A stretch of 64,000 nt of DNA from Linderina pennispora (GCF_002104995.1 NW_024468253.1:1054001-1118000), one strand, 5' to 3'. Positions 1 through 11,784 are shown, counted from the stretch's first letter. Program-made: numbers and translations. Notes: generated by a model from the sequence alone, not told the origin.

Positions 1-9
1 CGTGAGCAT

Positions 10-2217
10 ATGCCACCGCATGTTTCACCTACATTGCGTCTCGTATCAGGGGACGTCAAATTCACATACGCCATATACATGGATAACATGGCAGTCGTTC
101 TGATGCACGCACAGCATTACCACCATCTGCAGACAGCACTCGACATTTATTGCTGTGGCACTAACGCTAAGTTCAACACTGCAAAAACAGAGGCGATTCT
201 CATTGGCCATGATCCAGACAACCCAGCAACTTACCAGGGCCTACCTGTCAAACCTGTCGCTCGAGGCACACCAGTACGCTACCTTGGCGCCTACCTAGGC
301 ATTGGTCTTGATTACCGCGACCTGGTCAAAGACACAATTGCGAGATTTTCTGTCTGTGCAGCCAAAGCCATCCACAGACATGCAACTCTGCCGGGTCGTT
401 CATTTGCCCTGACCACCTTTGCTCACCCTTTGTTCTATTTTTCTGCATGCTTCATCCCATTTCAGACTGGCGATATAGACAAACTGAAGCGTCATATCAG
501 TGGTATGCTGTGGGGCCATACGTGGCCTTTCCTCAACGAGAACCTTATCGCTCAGCCAGCCTCAAAAGGTGGCCTTGGTTTCACATCATTATGTGCCATT
601 TATTGTGCAGTGGTGCTTAGACAAGCAGGCGAGGCCATGGAGGCCTTTGATCACATCCACCAGGCTTACGAGTCTGGCTCAGAAGTCCCAGAGACTGTCC
701 CAATCTGGTCGCAGATCCTCTTGTCTGACTGGCAGCGCGACCGTCTCAACCTGGCAGGTAATAGTGGTGCCCCTACACCACTCAAAAAGATGCATGATCA
801 CATTACTGGTTTCCTGTTCAACCCCTTTCTGCAACGTCACCGGCGCATTAACTTACGCAAGTCTGTCTGGCCACCTTTTTGGCTGTCAGTTTACAACCGG
901 CTCATTCAAGCCAAGTCTCATCTGCGCATATGTATTGATTCAACAGCTCACTTCGGGCAGCTCCAACGGCTTCCGATCATTGGCACTGGGATAGTGACAT
1001 TTGACAACAAAAACTGGTACCAGCTCACTGGCTTTTATAAGTGGCTTCATTCGATTACCCAACCATCTGGCCATGATTCGCAGATATATCATCTACCATC
1101 ATTCACGATTGGAATTATTCCGACATTCACAAACTGGTTACACTATTTCTACAAAGGTACCTCGCAGGATGCGAAAGATCAAGGAGCAGCCCTTACTGAT
1201 GGCCTGGACCGGATACAGAGACAGATAGATCTTCAGGAAGCACAGCACGCAGAGACACACCATACCACCCCCACCAGATCTTACCTGGCAAACCTCTTTG
1301 TCAACCACAAACCCTCGGATATTGGTCACAATCACTACTTCAGTTGCTGGTCACGTACTACATTCACCACCAAACACCTGCAGTGAGTTGATGAGCTGAT
1401 TCCTTTCCCTCAGCCGCCCCAGCAGCTCTCAGCATTGGAGTACCCATGGATCAGAAAGACCACACCCTGGTCGATTTTTGCCCGCATAAATGCCCCTCCA
1501 CAGGTGCGTGCATCAATTTTTCACTTGCATGTCAATCGCATCCCCCGCCAGTACCACCAAGACTACCAGAGACACTGCTGCTGTGGAGCATTTGAGTCCC
1601 CTCAGCATCTAGTTGGCATATGTCCAGTTTCGGCACAGTTCTGGTCACAGATCATACCCAATTTCCTCCAAGTTGCTCACAGCATCCTCCCAAATGTCCT
1701 CGCTGAAGTGTCTCAATCTCTTTATGTTGAGTATCGCACTGCACTCTCCAGCAGCGGCCAAGATGATCATCCAATCCCACGACTGAAGCCGCCATCATGC
1801 TTACCCAAGCCTTTCCCACCGCTCATGATATCAGCTGATCATTGGCTAGTCCTCCCAGGCTTACGCTGGTCAGCTTTCACTGCACCTCAGATCTCATCCA
1901 ACTCTCGTACTGCAGTTGAATTCCAGAGAATCTGGGAGCTTGCTGCAGGTCTGCTTCTCTACTTTCTGGTTATTGCACGTCACGACGAGGCATATACCAA
2001 CAATATCTGGCCCTTAGGTCAGTTCACAACAGCCTTCAATGGTGAATTCCGCACTTATTCCAATGCACTTTTGCCACCAGACTTGCTCCTATGCCCTTGC
2101 CTTGATCGATTGATGCTGATCAATACTGATCATAGTTCTACTGCTCTCCTGCAGCCACAGCTAGTTCATGCACAAGCCCCAACTGGAGTTCTGGGTAACT
2201 CCCCAAGATCGCATTGA
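10..2217 (+). mobile_element. Decayed non-LTR (LINE-type) retrotransposon, 3' part of reverse transcriptase
   Basis: A single reading frame runs from the window edge to 2217, interrupted only by a TGA at 1384-1386. The N-terminal part reads as the end of a LINE reverse transcriptase palm: the catalytic YxDD box is YMDN (about 82-93), followed by an N-x-x-KTE motif as in RT motif D and an LGxYLG segment as in motif E. After the stop the frame continues into a cysteine/histidine cluster (CCCGAF...HLVGIC, about 1570-1625) like the zinc-binding region at the C-terminus of LINE RTs. The 5' part lies outside the window. The second Asp of the YxDD box is replaced by Asn and there is an in-frame stop, so this copy is probably dead. 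The family assignment is by motif recognition only. Confidence 0.75.
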
Positions 2218-2394
2218 CCACTGTAAATCTCCAGTCTGATTTGTTGGATCTAGGCTATATTGCACTGGTTCATGATACTTGGTAACTGCATGATTAATTT
2301 TTCATAATTCTTTTCTACATCTCAGAGGCATTATTAGTGGCACTTCCTATTACAGACCACCGACTGAGATATAAATAAATGCTCTTTCACCATA

Positions 2395-3581
2395 AGCTAG
2401 CCGGGCTGGATTAAGTGATTTAGACCAATATCTGAGCTATTTCACCTACACACCTAGGCCCCTTAAGAGTATAATTGAATATCTGGTTCAATCACCATTA
2501 CATTATCTTGTACTACTAGAGGTTATATATAGGAGGACATTCAGAGTTAGTTATCTGCCCATTAATTGTTTATGCATGTTGAAACTATTGGCAATTTCAG
2601 TGAATTAAAAATTTCACCTAAACTACTATTGGCATCTTAGAATAGTTTCAGTGAATATAATTTCAACAAGAAAGAACAACCTTTGTATATTTGGGGTTAA
2701 TTATCATTGGGTAACAAAAGTCAATATCTCAATATATGTGGCTAAGCAACCACAAGGAAATTATGTTCACTAAAACTTTTCTAAAATGCCAATAGCAGTT
2801 TGGGTGAAATTTTTATTTCACTGAAATTGCCACTAGATACAGTATGCATAAACAATTAATAGGCAGATAAGTATATCTGTATAACCCCCAGTAGTATAAG
2901 ATAATGTAATGGTGGTTGATCTAGATATTTAATTATACTTTTAAGGAACCTAAACCTGTAGTGTTTAAAAGGGGTAGTAGAAAGGCTTGATCAGTGGGTT
3001 GAACACCAGCACTGACTGGATCTGTCATGAAGGACATTGTAGTTTCTTGTCTCGCTTTGTCTCGCTTATCTTGCTTGTAACGGTCCTGACTTAATAACTT
3101 GGAAAACTAATTAGAAATATAACTCAGTGAACTGTTCCTTAATGAGATCATATACTAAAAAGTAGACAATAAAACTAAAAGTTGCTCACTGCTCATAGCC
3201 ATATTTATACTCATTCGGCAGGATGGACTTTGGCAAACGGAGTATAATACATGCTGTTATCGGCTGCTGGGTGCCCGCGGGATAGTGCTCCTACATCCGA
3301 ATAGAGCCAATCTATGCATATCAGAGGTCACCTGTTGGTAGATGTCGGGCGTCGGACATATATCGAATCCATTCGTGGGAGTCAACTTGACCCGCGATAG
3401 TCAGGGGCAGCTAGCGCTGATAGCGAAACAGCGGCAAAAGAATGGAGGTAAAAGAAACAATTTGGTCCGGTTGCTGTGTAACCATGTCGTGATCCGATCA
3501 TGGACCGATTACGACATGACAAACTTGTAGGTGAAATAGCTCAGATATTGGTCTAAATCACTTAATCCAGCCCGGCTAGCT
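2395..3581. mobile_element. Palindromic (foldback/MITE-like) element abutting the tRNA gene
   Basis: Positions 2395-2450 and 3526-3581 are exact 56-base inverted repeats. Inside them, 2451-about 2690 is a diverged inverted copy (roughly 80% by eye) of about 2745-2961. The structure is therefore a long hairpin with arms of about 300 bases and a loop of about 55 bases. The right arm is interrupted by a 564-bp insertion (2962-3525, listed separately). No protein is encoded. The right end includes the first 12 bases of the tRNA-Lys gene, and the left end carries the reverse complement of those bases. Confidence 0.7.
2962..3525. repeat. Probable solo LTR inserted in the palindromic element
   Basis: This 564-bp segment interrupts the right arm of the palindrome exactly where the arm sequence resumes. 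It is flanked by the 5-bp direct repeat TGTAG (2957-2961 and 3526-3530), the target-duplication size usual for Ty1/Ty3-type LTR elements. It starts TGTTT and ends AAACT, close to the TG...CA inverted ends expected of an LTR. It contains a TATTTATA-like box near 3203. No gag or pol coding is present, so it would be a solo LTR. The short open frame at 3342-3530 inside it is not convincing as a gene. Confidence 0.55.
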
Positions 3582-3642
3582 CAATCGGCAGAGCGTGAGA
3601 CTCTTAATCTCAAGGTTGGGGGTTCGACCCCCCCGTCGGGCT
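3570..3642 (+). tRNA. tRNA-Lys (anticodon CTT)
   Basis: A full cloverleaf can be drawn. The acceptor stem GCCCGGC pairs with GTCGGGC (one G-T pair). The D-arm is followed by the anticodon stem TGAGA/TCTCA around the loop CTCTTAA, giving anticodon CTT. The T-arm reads GGGGGTTCGACCCCC. No intron is visible and the CCA end is not encoded, as expected in a eukaryote. The discriminator base is T, as in yeast tRNA-Lys(CUU). The first 12 bases are shared with the end of the neighbouring palindromic element. Confidence 0.93.
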
Positions 3643-4225
3643 GATATTTTGCATACTTTTTGCTTATGGATTCGACAATGATCTTAATCACATTATACTA
3701 TTTAATTTAATTTGCTTTTTGATTGCTGATAGCAATCCATATAAATTGCTATCATGGATTATCTGCATTTTAGCTAACTTGGTCGTTACTTGTCAAATCA
3801 GTTAGTAACACAATAGTCCTGACCGGTCTACTTTTTTCTTGTTACCCTCTTGCTATCATAGATATCATACTCAGCATCATGCCCCATCCTAGTTACAAGT
3901 GCAGGCCATATCCTTACGGCTTCTGCAATAGGATTTTCAGGACATTTGCCAGCTTTTGTAATCATCGTGATCTAGAAAAATAATAATAAGGGCTGGTATC
4001 TCAGTGATGCTTTGCCACAAAAAAATAAAAAAAATACACCAAGCAATCATCAGTACTCCGATAATATCTTTGTATCTGTAAGCTTAGGCCAGACTATTCT
4101 CTACAAGTGCTCTAACCACCTCAGAAAGTGGTAGCAATAGTGATTACTATCTGTAACTTATAATAGATAGATATATGCATATCCTTATTCATTGCTATGC
4201 TGCAATCAAATTAGAAAAAATATAC
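3643..4225. other. AT-rich spacer
   Basis: No gene, RNA or repeat that I can support. It separates the tRNA from the 3' end of the first GPCR-like gene. Confidence 0.5.
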
Positions 4226-5347
4226 TTAAAGAATATATCGGCTTTGGCCATCGGTTCTGGATATGCTAATGCTTGTGGAGCTGACGCTTGTCAGCTGTTG
4301 CATATATGCAGAATACTGGATGGTGCTGTCTCCACTTTCTACGTGTCTTTCGTTACTAGGCATTTGGCCATATGTTGCGTGTACACCTTCGCTTGCGTTA
4401 GACTGCTTAAGGTACGAGTCTGTGCCCTCTTCTATACCGTACAGCTGCTTGTGTGCGTTTCCGATGCGTGCCTGCTGTGCAACAATCCCATCTTGATGCA
4501 TTTCATCCATGAACCGTCGCATACATTCCTCGCGCTTGAACATGTGTCCATAGATCGGGGGGCACAAGATCAGGAGGAAGTACGAATTCAACAATATTGC
4601 GTTGGAAAAAGCAATAAATATGCGCCCCCATGAATATACGAGAGCCTGCGAAACCATGAGCGCCGTGATAAGTACCACAAATGCAGTAAATAGTACAATT
4701 GTCCCCAGCGCAAGTTTGAACTCGTTGAACGCCTTTGCCACCGATCGCATCCGGAAATACAGAACCCACGCGACAATGTCCTGCGCGACAATGTACGCAA
4801 TAATAAAGTAAAGGAAGCTAAAGTTGTTGTGGCATGCATTGAGCCCGTGATCCACCACAAGTTCCACCGTGAGTCGTGCCGGTAGAATAAATGCAACGAT
4901 CGCAGTAATCACCATTGGTAACCACATGGCAAAGAACGGCCAGTACCTCCGCAGGAACTTTCGGATCGTAAACTGCTTGTAGCTATGTGTCTGCTGTGTG
5001 ATAAATACACGGTAGTATACAATCAGGCGCATATTTATCAGGCTCTGGAATAGTGCCAACCCAAACACAGTCATCATCCATGTTGTCCAGAACCGACACA
5101 TACCAAGCGCTCCTTCAAACCCTATCATCCCACTGATAATATTGAACGAAACGCAAAACATCGTCATGCCGAGTCCCATCCCTGCTGAAATCCAGACATT
5201 CTTGCTCTTTATTGGCAAGTAGTTGCGGTTGTATATCGCATATCCAACAACCGGTACGTTCAGCAAACACATCCCCATCGTTGCATAAAACACCGGCATC
5301 TCTGCTGATGATGTCCGTACATAGATGTATTCCCAGTTATCCGACAT
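4226..5347 (-). CDS. GPCR-like seven-transmembrane protein, paralogue 1
   Basis: About 373 residues with seven hydrophobic segments. The start is placed at the ATG at 5347 (MSDNWEYIYV), which matches the start of paralogue 2; the open frame upstream has no earlier ATG. GPCR-like signs are a Cys at the top of TM3 (MCRFW), a Cys in the second extracellular loop (NACHNN), and an Arg/Tyr-rich motif at the TM3 end (RLIVYYRVF) in the place of a DRY box. Family signatures shared by all five copies are NYLPIKxKNVW after TM1, AFNEFKLAL between TM5 and TM6, WGRI before TM7, and a cytoplasmic tail with HxDGI(V/L)AQQ. The tail is Ser/Thr-rich. I do not recognise a named receptor class. A fungal 7TM family without the RGS domain is one alternative. 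Confidence 0.8.
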   Translation of the reverse strand: MSDNWEYIYVRTSSAEMPVFYATMGMCLLNVPVVGYAIYNRNYLPIKSKNVWISAGMGLGMTMFCVSFNIISGMIGFEGALGMCRFWTTWMMTVFGLALFQSLINMRLIVYYRVFITQQTHSYKQFTIRKFLRRYWPFFAMWLPMVITAIVAFILPARLTVELVVDHGLNACHNNFSFLYFIIAYIVAQDIVAWVLYFRMRSVAKAFNEFKLALGTIVLFTAFVVLITALMVSQALVYSWGRIFIAFSNAILLNSYFLLILCPPIYGHMFKREECMRRFMDEMHQDGIVAQQARIGNAHKQLYGIEEGTDSYLKQSNASEGVHATYGQMPSNERHVESGDSTIQYSAYMQQLTSVSSTSISISRTDGQSRYIL

Positions 5348-6387
5348 CCTTCTCAATAAGCGTATATAGAAAGAGAATCAGCAGCAAAATATTAGAAATG
5401 GAAGAAGAATAAGAGGAGATAAATGGTGTAAACATGCAGTGGATTTTTTTTTTCAAGAAATTGTTCTAGAGCAGCTCATCCTCTTTATATGTTTTTGCTA
5501 TAGGCAGAGATAAGAGTACTCCTTTGCGATCCCTTCCCCACAGAGGTATCTAGCTGACTTTGGCAAACTGTTTTGACAACAAACCTTGTCCTCACTATAG
5601 CAGCTTGCGAGCATCCTGATTGTCATCCATGATCGCTGGTCTGTTGGACGTTCTATTTGTCCGACTATGATGATCGTTACAATTGCTTGTCATCGTAGAT
5701 TCTGCTCACTTCTGAGTGCACCAGCTCCGTCTTTGTACGGCTCCGAATGAATATCTTTCTCGCTACTAAGGAAAGTGCTAGATAGGATGGTATTGTTCTT
5801 CATTACCATATTTCAGGCAAAGCACTACCAGATTGCACTGCGTCATCAGTATGGTGTCGAAAACCAGCTTCCTCATCGACATTATGTGGTCGACGTATTC
5901 CTCATTCCAGATCAGGAGACATCGTCAATTACTAGCAAATGCTGCTACAGTTCCCCGTAGGTGTCATACCGATTAATCTCCTGTCCACTAAGACCTTCTT
6001 TCTCCTTTCTCTCTAGTTCATTGTTTCTATGACACTCTTTCGAATTGGCTATAAAATGGCCACTTCAGATGGTGCTGTTGTTGGAAAAGTCATCAACTTT
6101 TTACCCCTTTACAATAAGCATGGCGCGGGGAATATTGTAACCGCCTCCACCCGGATCAACACCTAGTGCAACAATGCATGATGGAACCTGTTGGGAACTG
6201 CTTATCCCCAACCCCCTAGCGATCCTCTATTTCTTGATGCCGTCCTATCAGAGATCAGCGTCTTTATTTCTTAAACTGTTTCCTCAAACACCAACATTCA
6301 TTCTAGAATTGCCAGCCAGTCATTAAAAGCAGATATATTTTGTTTACATGACACATTACATTGCTACGGGGATTAAATACAGTATTT
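5348..6387. other. Spacer between paralogues 1 and 2
   Basis: About 1 kb of AT-rich sequence holding the promoter of paralogue 1 and the 3' end of paralogue 2. No further gene is supported. Confidence 0.5.
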
Positions 6388-7515
6388 TCAGAGGATCAGC
6401 CGGCCTCGGCTTTGGGCCGCCGCATCAACCGTGGAGATGCTAGTGGTGCTGGTACTTGCCAGGCGCTGCATATACGGCGAGTACTGGTCAGTACCGGTGC
6501 TGCTCTCCATAGGGTTAACTGCAGTAGGCATCTGGCTATACGGTGCATGCGCACTGGTGCCGAGATCCGACTGCTTGACGTACGAATTGGTGCCATCCTC
6601 AACACCATACAGATGCTTGTGTGCGCTTCCAATATGGGCTTGCTGTGCCAGAATCCCGTCCTCGTGCATATCATCCATGAACCGCCGCAACGTAGCCTCG
6701 CGTCTGAAAATGTGCCCGTAGATTGGCGGGCCCAGAATCGTCCAAAAATACGAGTTGAAGAGCACCATGTTGGCAAAAGCGAGGAAGATCCGTCCCCACG
6801 GATATACCGTGCCCTGTGCTAACATAACCGCCAGATTAAGCACAAAAATCGCGGTGAAAATGAGCAATGTCCACAGTGCCAGCCGGAACTCGTTGAACGC
6901 CTTGGCAATCTTGCGCATACGCAAGTACAGTCCCCACGCCACAAGCACCTGTGCCGCAAAGTAGGCAAAGATAAAATACAGGAAACTAAAGTTGTTGTGG
7001 CAGGTGTTTAGTCCGTGATCCACAACCAGCTGCACTGTCTTATGCGCCGGCAGCACCGATGCCACAATGCTCGATGCCACTACTGGCATCCATAGCACGA
7101 ATAACGGCCAGTACCGCCTTAGGAACTTGGCCACGGTGAAGTGCGTGTAGCTGTGCGTCCGCCGTGTCACAAACACACGGTAGTAGATGATCAGCCGCAT
7201 GTTCATTGGGCTCAGGAACAAACCAAGCCCCAGTGTGCTCATCATCCACGCTGTCCAGAACCGGCAATAGCCGAGCACGCCTTCAAATCCCATCATTCCG
7301 TTGAGGATGTTGAACGACACGTTGAAGATCGTGCTGCCAAGCCCAATCCCGGCCACAATCCACACGTTCTTGCTCTTAATTGGCAAGTAGTCACGATTGT
7401 ATATCGCATATCCGATAATCGGGATATTGGTCAGGCTGACAGCGAGTGCAGTGTAAAACACTGGCATCTCTGCCACAGATGTCGGTGAGTAGTAGCGGTC
7501 CCAGTTGTCTGACAT
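6388..7515 (-). CDS. GPCR-like seven-transmembrane protein, paralogue 2
   Basis: An intact 375-residue frame starting at a clear ATG (MSDNWDRYYS). It is the closest relative of paralogue 1 and lies head-to-tail with it. The seven TM segments, the paired extracellular cysteines (YCRFW at TM3; NTCHNN in loop 2), RLIIYYRVF at the end of TM3, KAFNEFRLAL after TM5 and the PPIYGHIFRRE end of TM7 are all present. The cytoplasmic tail (about residues 280-375) is Ser/Thr/Gln-rich and unstructured. The ligand is unknown. Function as a G-protein-coupled receptor is inferred from topology and the conserved cysteine pair, not from a recognised subfamily. Confidence 0.82.
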   Translation of the reverse strand: MSDNWDRYYSPTSVAEMPVFYTALAVSLTNIPIIGYAIYNRDYLPIKSKNVWIVAGIGLGSTIFNVSFNILNGMMGFEGVLGYCRFWTAWMMSTLGLGLFLSPMNMRLIIYYRVFVTRRTHSYTHFTVAKFLRRYWPLFVLWMPVVASSIVASVLPAHKTVQLVVDHGLNTCHNNFSFLYFIFAYFAAQVLVAWGLYLRMRKIAKAFNEFRLALWTLLIFTAIFVLNLAVMLAQGTVYPWGRIFLAFANMVLFNSYFWTILGPPIYGHIFRREATLRRFMDDMHEDGILAQQAHIGSAHKHLYGVEDGTNSYVKQSDLGTSAHAPYSQMPTAVNPMESSTGTDQYSPYMQRLASTSTTSISTVDAAAQSRGRLIL

Positions 7516-9707
7516 TCTGTGTGTGAAAAAGAAAGGGGGTTTAAAGGCGTGAGAAATTAATAGGAGGAAGGTAGTGTGAGAGTATCAAACGGTGGGCGCG
7601 GAGCAGCCTCTGCCGCATCGAAGAAAACCTCCCGTTGCCTTTAAGTACTGGCCTCCTCTGTCTCACTCAGTTTTCACTCCGCAACGAAGCGTGGTGAGCA
7701 AGATAATTAAGCGTGTTACGCAATGTGTGTATGCGCGCCTTTTCGAGGCTCTGTACCACCGCTTTCAGCTGCTTTTCATTCAATCCTCCAGAAATCCATT
7801 CTAGCGCTTCTCTCCATGCACAGCGAATCGGCAAACACGCCATTGCTGAGCCTTGTTTGTATTGATCCACACGCTGCCCACATACCCACTCTATCGCCTT
7901 GGTTTCCCGACACGTTGGGGTCGGCACATGAAGCAGAAAAGGGCGGTAATAATAGTAGCGCCAAATAGCGGAGGCGTGCTCAGGAACCCGAGTAGCGGAT
8001 CGCCGCCTGTTTACTGAGTCGATGAAAACCTTTTCGATGCAAATCGCTGTCCGCATTTCGTCGGCTCAACGGCTCCGGACGGAATCATGCCGCCAATCAC
8101 CCCACACTCGAAAAAAAAAAAAGACCTTTCTCCAGCCCCGGCAGAACCCTTCCATGGTAACTCGCCACCAAAACAAATCTGCATCCCCTTAGTCTCTTGC
8201 ATCGCTGCCCTCAAATGCACTATCTGGATCCATAGTGAATCTGGATGTGGTCAGGCTGATACCTGGATGTATTCCCATAGAGTTCGTAAGATGGACTAGG
8301 CATATCTGTCGTGTGCTTTATTATCCTCGCTCATAACACCGCATATCCACCAGTACGTGTTTCCGATTTTCATCTCTACCGTATACTCAGCCATTCTTGT
8401 GTAGCGTGTCCAGGACCTATTTTGTTCATAAAAGCTGGGCATAGTGTGGCCTGTCTAGTGCAGCACCTCTACTGTGTTGTACTTGAGGGTGTGATTTTAT
8501 ATGTGTCCGATATGGAGTCTATACGCTACACAGACAAATGCAAATGTGGAAATAACTTAGTGCTGATTGCGCTACTGAATGTATACCAACCTTCGTTCTA
8601 GTCAGTATGAATCATTTCGCAGTACAGGCAACAAACATAAGTTTGAAAACATGCCCACATATTTTTTTACCAACCAGCTTATTATCGATAGGCAATTGGT
8701 AGCATCATACCATAGATGCAAGCTGGCTACAATTCAAATCTAGTACTTGCAGTTCATAGCCAAAATGAACTGTGGGTAACATTCTCATCGTAGACAGAGA
8801 ATTATGATGGCAAGGCAGTACTTTGTTTGGAAACGCCCCTGTACATTACCTGTGATCTTTGACAATACTTCATGTTCCCAAGTCGATTTCCAATAATTGG
8901 CACATCGGTCGATTGGCAACAATCCTCAATCTCAGTTTGGAAAAGTTTTCGTTATGCTTGATTCGGACACCTTCGACTCCCAAAGCATGCATCGGTATAT
9001 GCATCCTACGCATGCATACGCGTTGCCAAGAGTCCTCTGCCATGGGAACCTTAGATCTCTTCATAATTCGACACGTTCTGTTCCGGCTCAGTCCCCCTTT
9101 GTGAATCTGTGGATAGTTTCCTCCCCAAACAATCGTCAACAAAGACGATCTTTGCAGTCAGCCAGCTTCAAGCCCAACTGTACTTCCACTCTCCTTATTT
9201 TTGTAGCAGATCACTGCGTCCGGCCACTCCTTGCAATTGCACCTCTTTTGCCTTATGCGGACATTTTGCATTAAACAGCCCACCAATTTGCGGTTCGGAA
9301 ACCAAGCACTCCCACTTCTAAATATACCTCCAGGTATGTACTCTTGCCAATGGATCTACGAATGGTATTTGTGCCAGCTATACCCACGTTGAACCTATCT
9401 GCTTTCACAAACTACCCATGGTGCATCCGCGCCCATGGCAATCGCAGAGGTCAAAAAGAGAATGCACCCTTTATTGACATGTGGGTATTCTGCATGTCAC
9501 AGAAATCATTGCATGGAGGCGAGGGATGATGGAGCGGATGCGGCTGAAGAGTGTAGGGGGCTGCTACAAGCGAAATATTTCATAGTTTGTTGCAAATGTC
9601 TGCAGTACAGAATCGAGCTTCCGATTCGTCTTTGCTTCCTCGCCATTATCCAAATTCCATTTTCCAACTTTCATATTCACTCTTCACCCTACACATTGGC
9701 CAACACT
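7516..9707. other. Divergent intergenic region between paralogues 2 and 3
   Basis: About 2.2 kb separating the minus-strand pair from the plus-strand trio. It must contain both promoters. Short open frames here show no protein-like composition. No RNA gene or repeat was identified. Confidence 0.45.
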
Positions 9708-10841
9708 ATGTCTGCCACGCCTAGTTCCCGAGATAGCTATGCGGTTATGAGCTTCACTGGTGGCTCCTCATCGCCTGCTGAGAAACCGATATACTTTGCT
9801 GCCGTTGCAATCAGCCTACTCAATATTCCAGCCATTTTATATGCACTCTGGAACCGGAAATACTTGCCGATTAAAGTGAAAAACGTGTGGGTCACAGCTG
9901 TTATTGGGTTTGGCTGCTGCATCTTCAACATCAGCTATGGAGCAGTTTCTGGAATGGCAGGATACGAGGGTATCTTTTCACATTGCAAACTGTGGTCGGC
10001 TTGGATGATGTTAGCATTGGGACTCGGTATCATGTTGCCAGCAATGGTTCTTCGCCTCGTATTCTACTACCGTGTTTTCATCTTAAAAACTGGCGCGGCT
10101 GGCCCTGGAAGCGTACTTGCCAAGCATATCAAAATGTACTGGCCGTTCTACATTCTCTGGTTGCCCCTATTGTGCGTCTGTGTAGTGGCCGAAATCCTAC
10201 CGGACAAGCATACGATCTTCAAGATCAATATCCAAGGAGCAGATGTGTGCATGATGGCTTCACCCTTATCGTACTTCATCATCAGCTACTACTGCTTCAT
10301 GGCGCTTCTCGCCTGCGGAATGTACATCCGTATGCGCTCGGTCGCCAAAGTCTTCAATGAGTTCAAGCTGGGTCTCTGGATTGTCGCCACGTTCCTCATC
10401 AACTGTGCGTTTGACCTGACAATCGTGTTCATGGGTGGTTCAAAGTATCCTTGGGGTCGGATTGTACCAACTATCCTGTACTTGCTCACTTACAACGGAT
10501 ACTTCTGGCTAATCATTGGTCCACCGATTTTTAACCACATGTTCCGCCGTGAAGCAGCATTGAGAGAGATTATCGATACTATGCACAAGGACGGATTCCT
10601 TGCTCAGCAAGGGCAACTAGGAAACGTCCGCCGCAACCTCTATGGTCTCAACACTACATCGTCGGCTACCAAAATGAGCACCCCTATCCACAGCAAAACG
10701 CCATTTGAGCAATCAGCACGCTTGGAGAGTATGCGAGGAGAAAACTTCCCCTACGAGCGGATGGAGACAAGCAACCATACAGACACAAGCTTGAACACTC
10801 CTGAGTCATTATATAGTAAAACCAACCGTTACATTATCTAG
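9708..10841 (+). CDS. GPCR-like seven-transmembrane protein, paralogue 3
   Basis: 377 residues. The frame is open upstream to 9435, but the ATG at 9708 (MSATPSSRDS) gives the same length as paralogue 5 and the region before it looks like untranslated leader. It carries seven TM segments, cysteines at HCKLW (TM3) and VCMMA (loop 2), RLVFYYRVF, KVFNEFKLGL, WGRIVPTILY and the FNHMFRRE end of TM7. The short extracellular start has the SSSPAEKP motif shared with paralogues 4 and 5. Two stretches are nearly identical in DNA to paralogue 4 (9846-10028 and 10334-10405), which suggests gene conversion. Confidence 0.83.
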   Translation: MSATPSSRDSYAVMSFTGGSSSPAEKPIYFAAVAISLLNIPAILYALWNRKYLPIKVKNVWVTAVIGFGCCIFNISYGAVSGMAGYEGIFSHCKLWSAWMMLALGLGIMLPAMVLRLVFYYRVFILKTGAAGPGSVLAKHIKMYWPFYILWLPLLCVCVVAEILPDKHTIFKINIQGADVCMMASPLSYFIISYYCFMALLACGMYIRMRSVAKVFNEFKLGLWIVATFLINCAFDLTIVFMGGSKYPWGRIVPTILYLLTYNGYFWLIIGPPIFNHMFRREAALREIIDTMHKDGFLAQQGQLGNVRRNLYGLNTTSSATKMSTPIHSKTPFEQSARLESMRGENFPYERMETSNHTDTSLNTPESLYSKTNRYII

Positions 10842-11784
10842 TTTTATATATTAACATCCGATGATACAGTAAAATCATGGTATAAACTCAACGTCCATTC
10901 TGAATGTCAAAACGAGAACCGCTGCTGTTGTGATGGTGAGTAGCTCAAAAACGTTATAAGCAAGGGGTGCGCCCATGATATCCATGTGCAGCTGGCAATA
11001 GCTATTAATATCTTAGCTACACTAGAACGACCATCTCCAGTAGCGTGGTCCAGACATGTAGACCCTACCTTTGGATTCCATCATATATGAGATATCTAAA
11101 TAACTACACAATATGCTGCCCCAATTACGAATACCAGTGACCTAATGTTTTTGCCAGCTTTGGTAAAACAGAACCACCCCTAGAAACCGCATTGCCATTC
11201 CAAGGGTAGGCTCTACAGATTGCTGATATTAGGTACGACAATAGCCTCTATCCCTTTCGTATATGAGAGTTTTAAGGTCGCTATTTGTAATCCATAATAC
11301 CGACTCCATGCTGATTGCCATGTATATGTAGCCAAGTGCTCCTTCGTTGTGTATATACATTGAGGCTTGACTAGGCTACCATGTTCAAATTTATCCTGCG
11401 AACATAACAATCTCTCTGTTAAATGACAGTACTTGTGCTGTTTGTACAGCAGCGAATGCTGCCTTTGTGGCTCTGGCAATCTTGCTAGTAAAAATATGGT
11501 TGCTCATTTTTATTACTGGGCTGCCAATTTGCACAATTAGGTGATCTGCCCACCGGACAAGGGAGAAATACAGGCAGAGGTGGAGATTCTCCAACAAAAC
11601 CTGCCAGAAGCCACCATAAAACAGAACCAAATAATCTGGGTTGCTCGATTTCTAACCAAAATATCGCTGGTTGCCTCAGTGGTTTCTGCCTCTTCAGTTT
11701 TCTGGCCTCTACTAACCTTCTTGTTTCTACAATATACACTTTATTTTGTTTATTTGCTATATCGCAGATAACTAAAAATCAATA
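10842..11784. other. Spacer between paralogues 3 and 4
   Basis: About 0.9 kb. It shows no coding signal beyond short chance frames. Confidence 0.5.

Noticed and set aside
1384-1386. TGA read as a sense codon (alternative genetic code)
   Set aside because: Housekeeping genes here use TGA, TAA and TAG as normal stops; the TGA is simply a lesion in a dead LINE.
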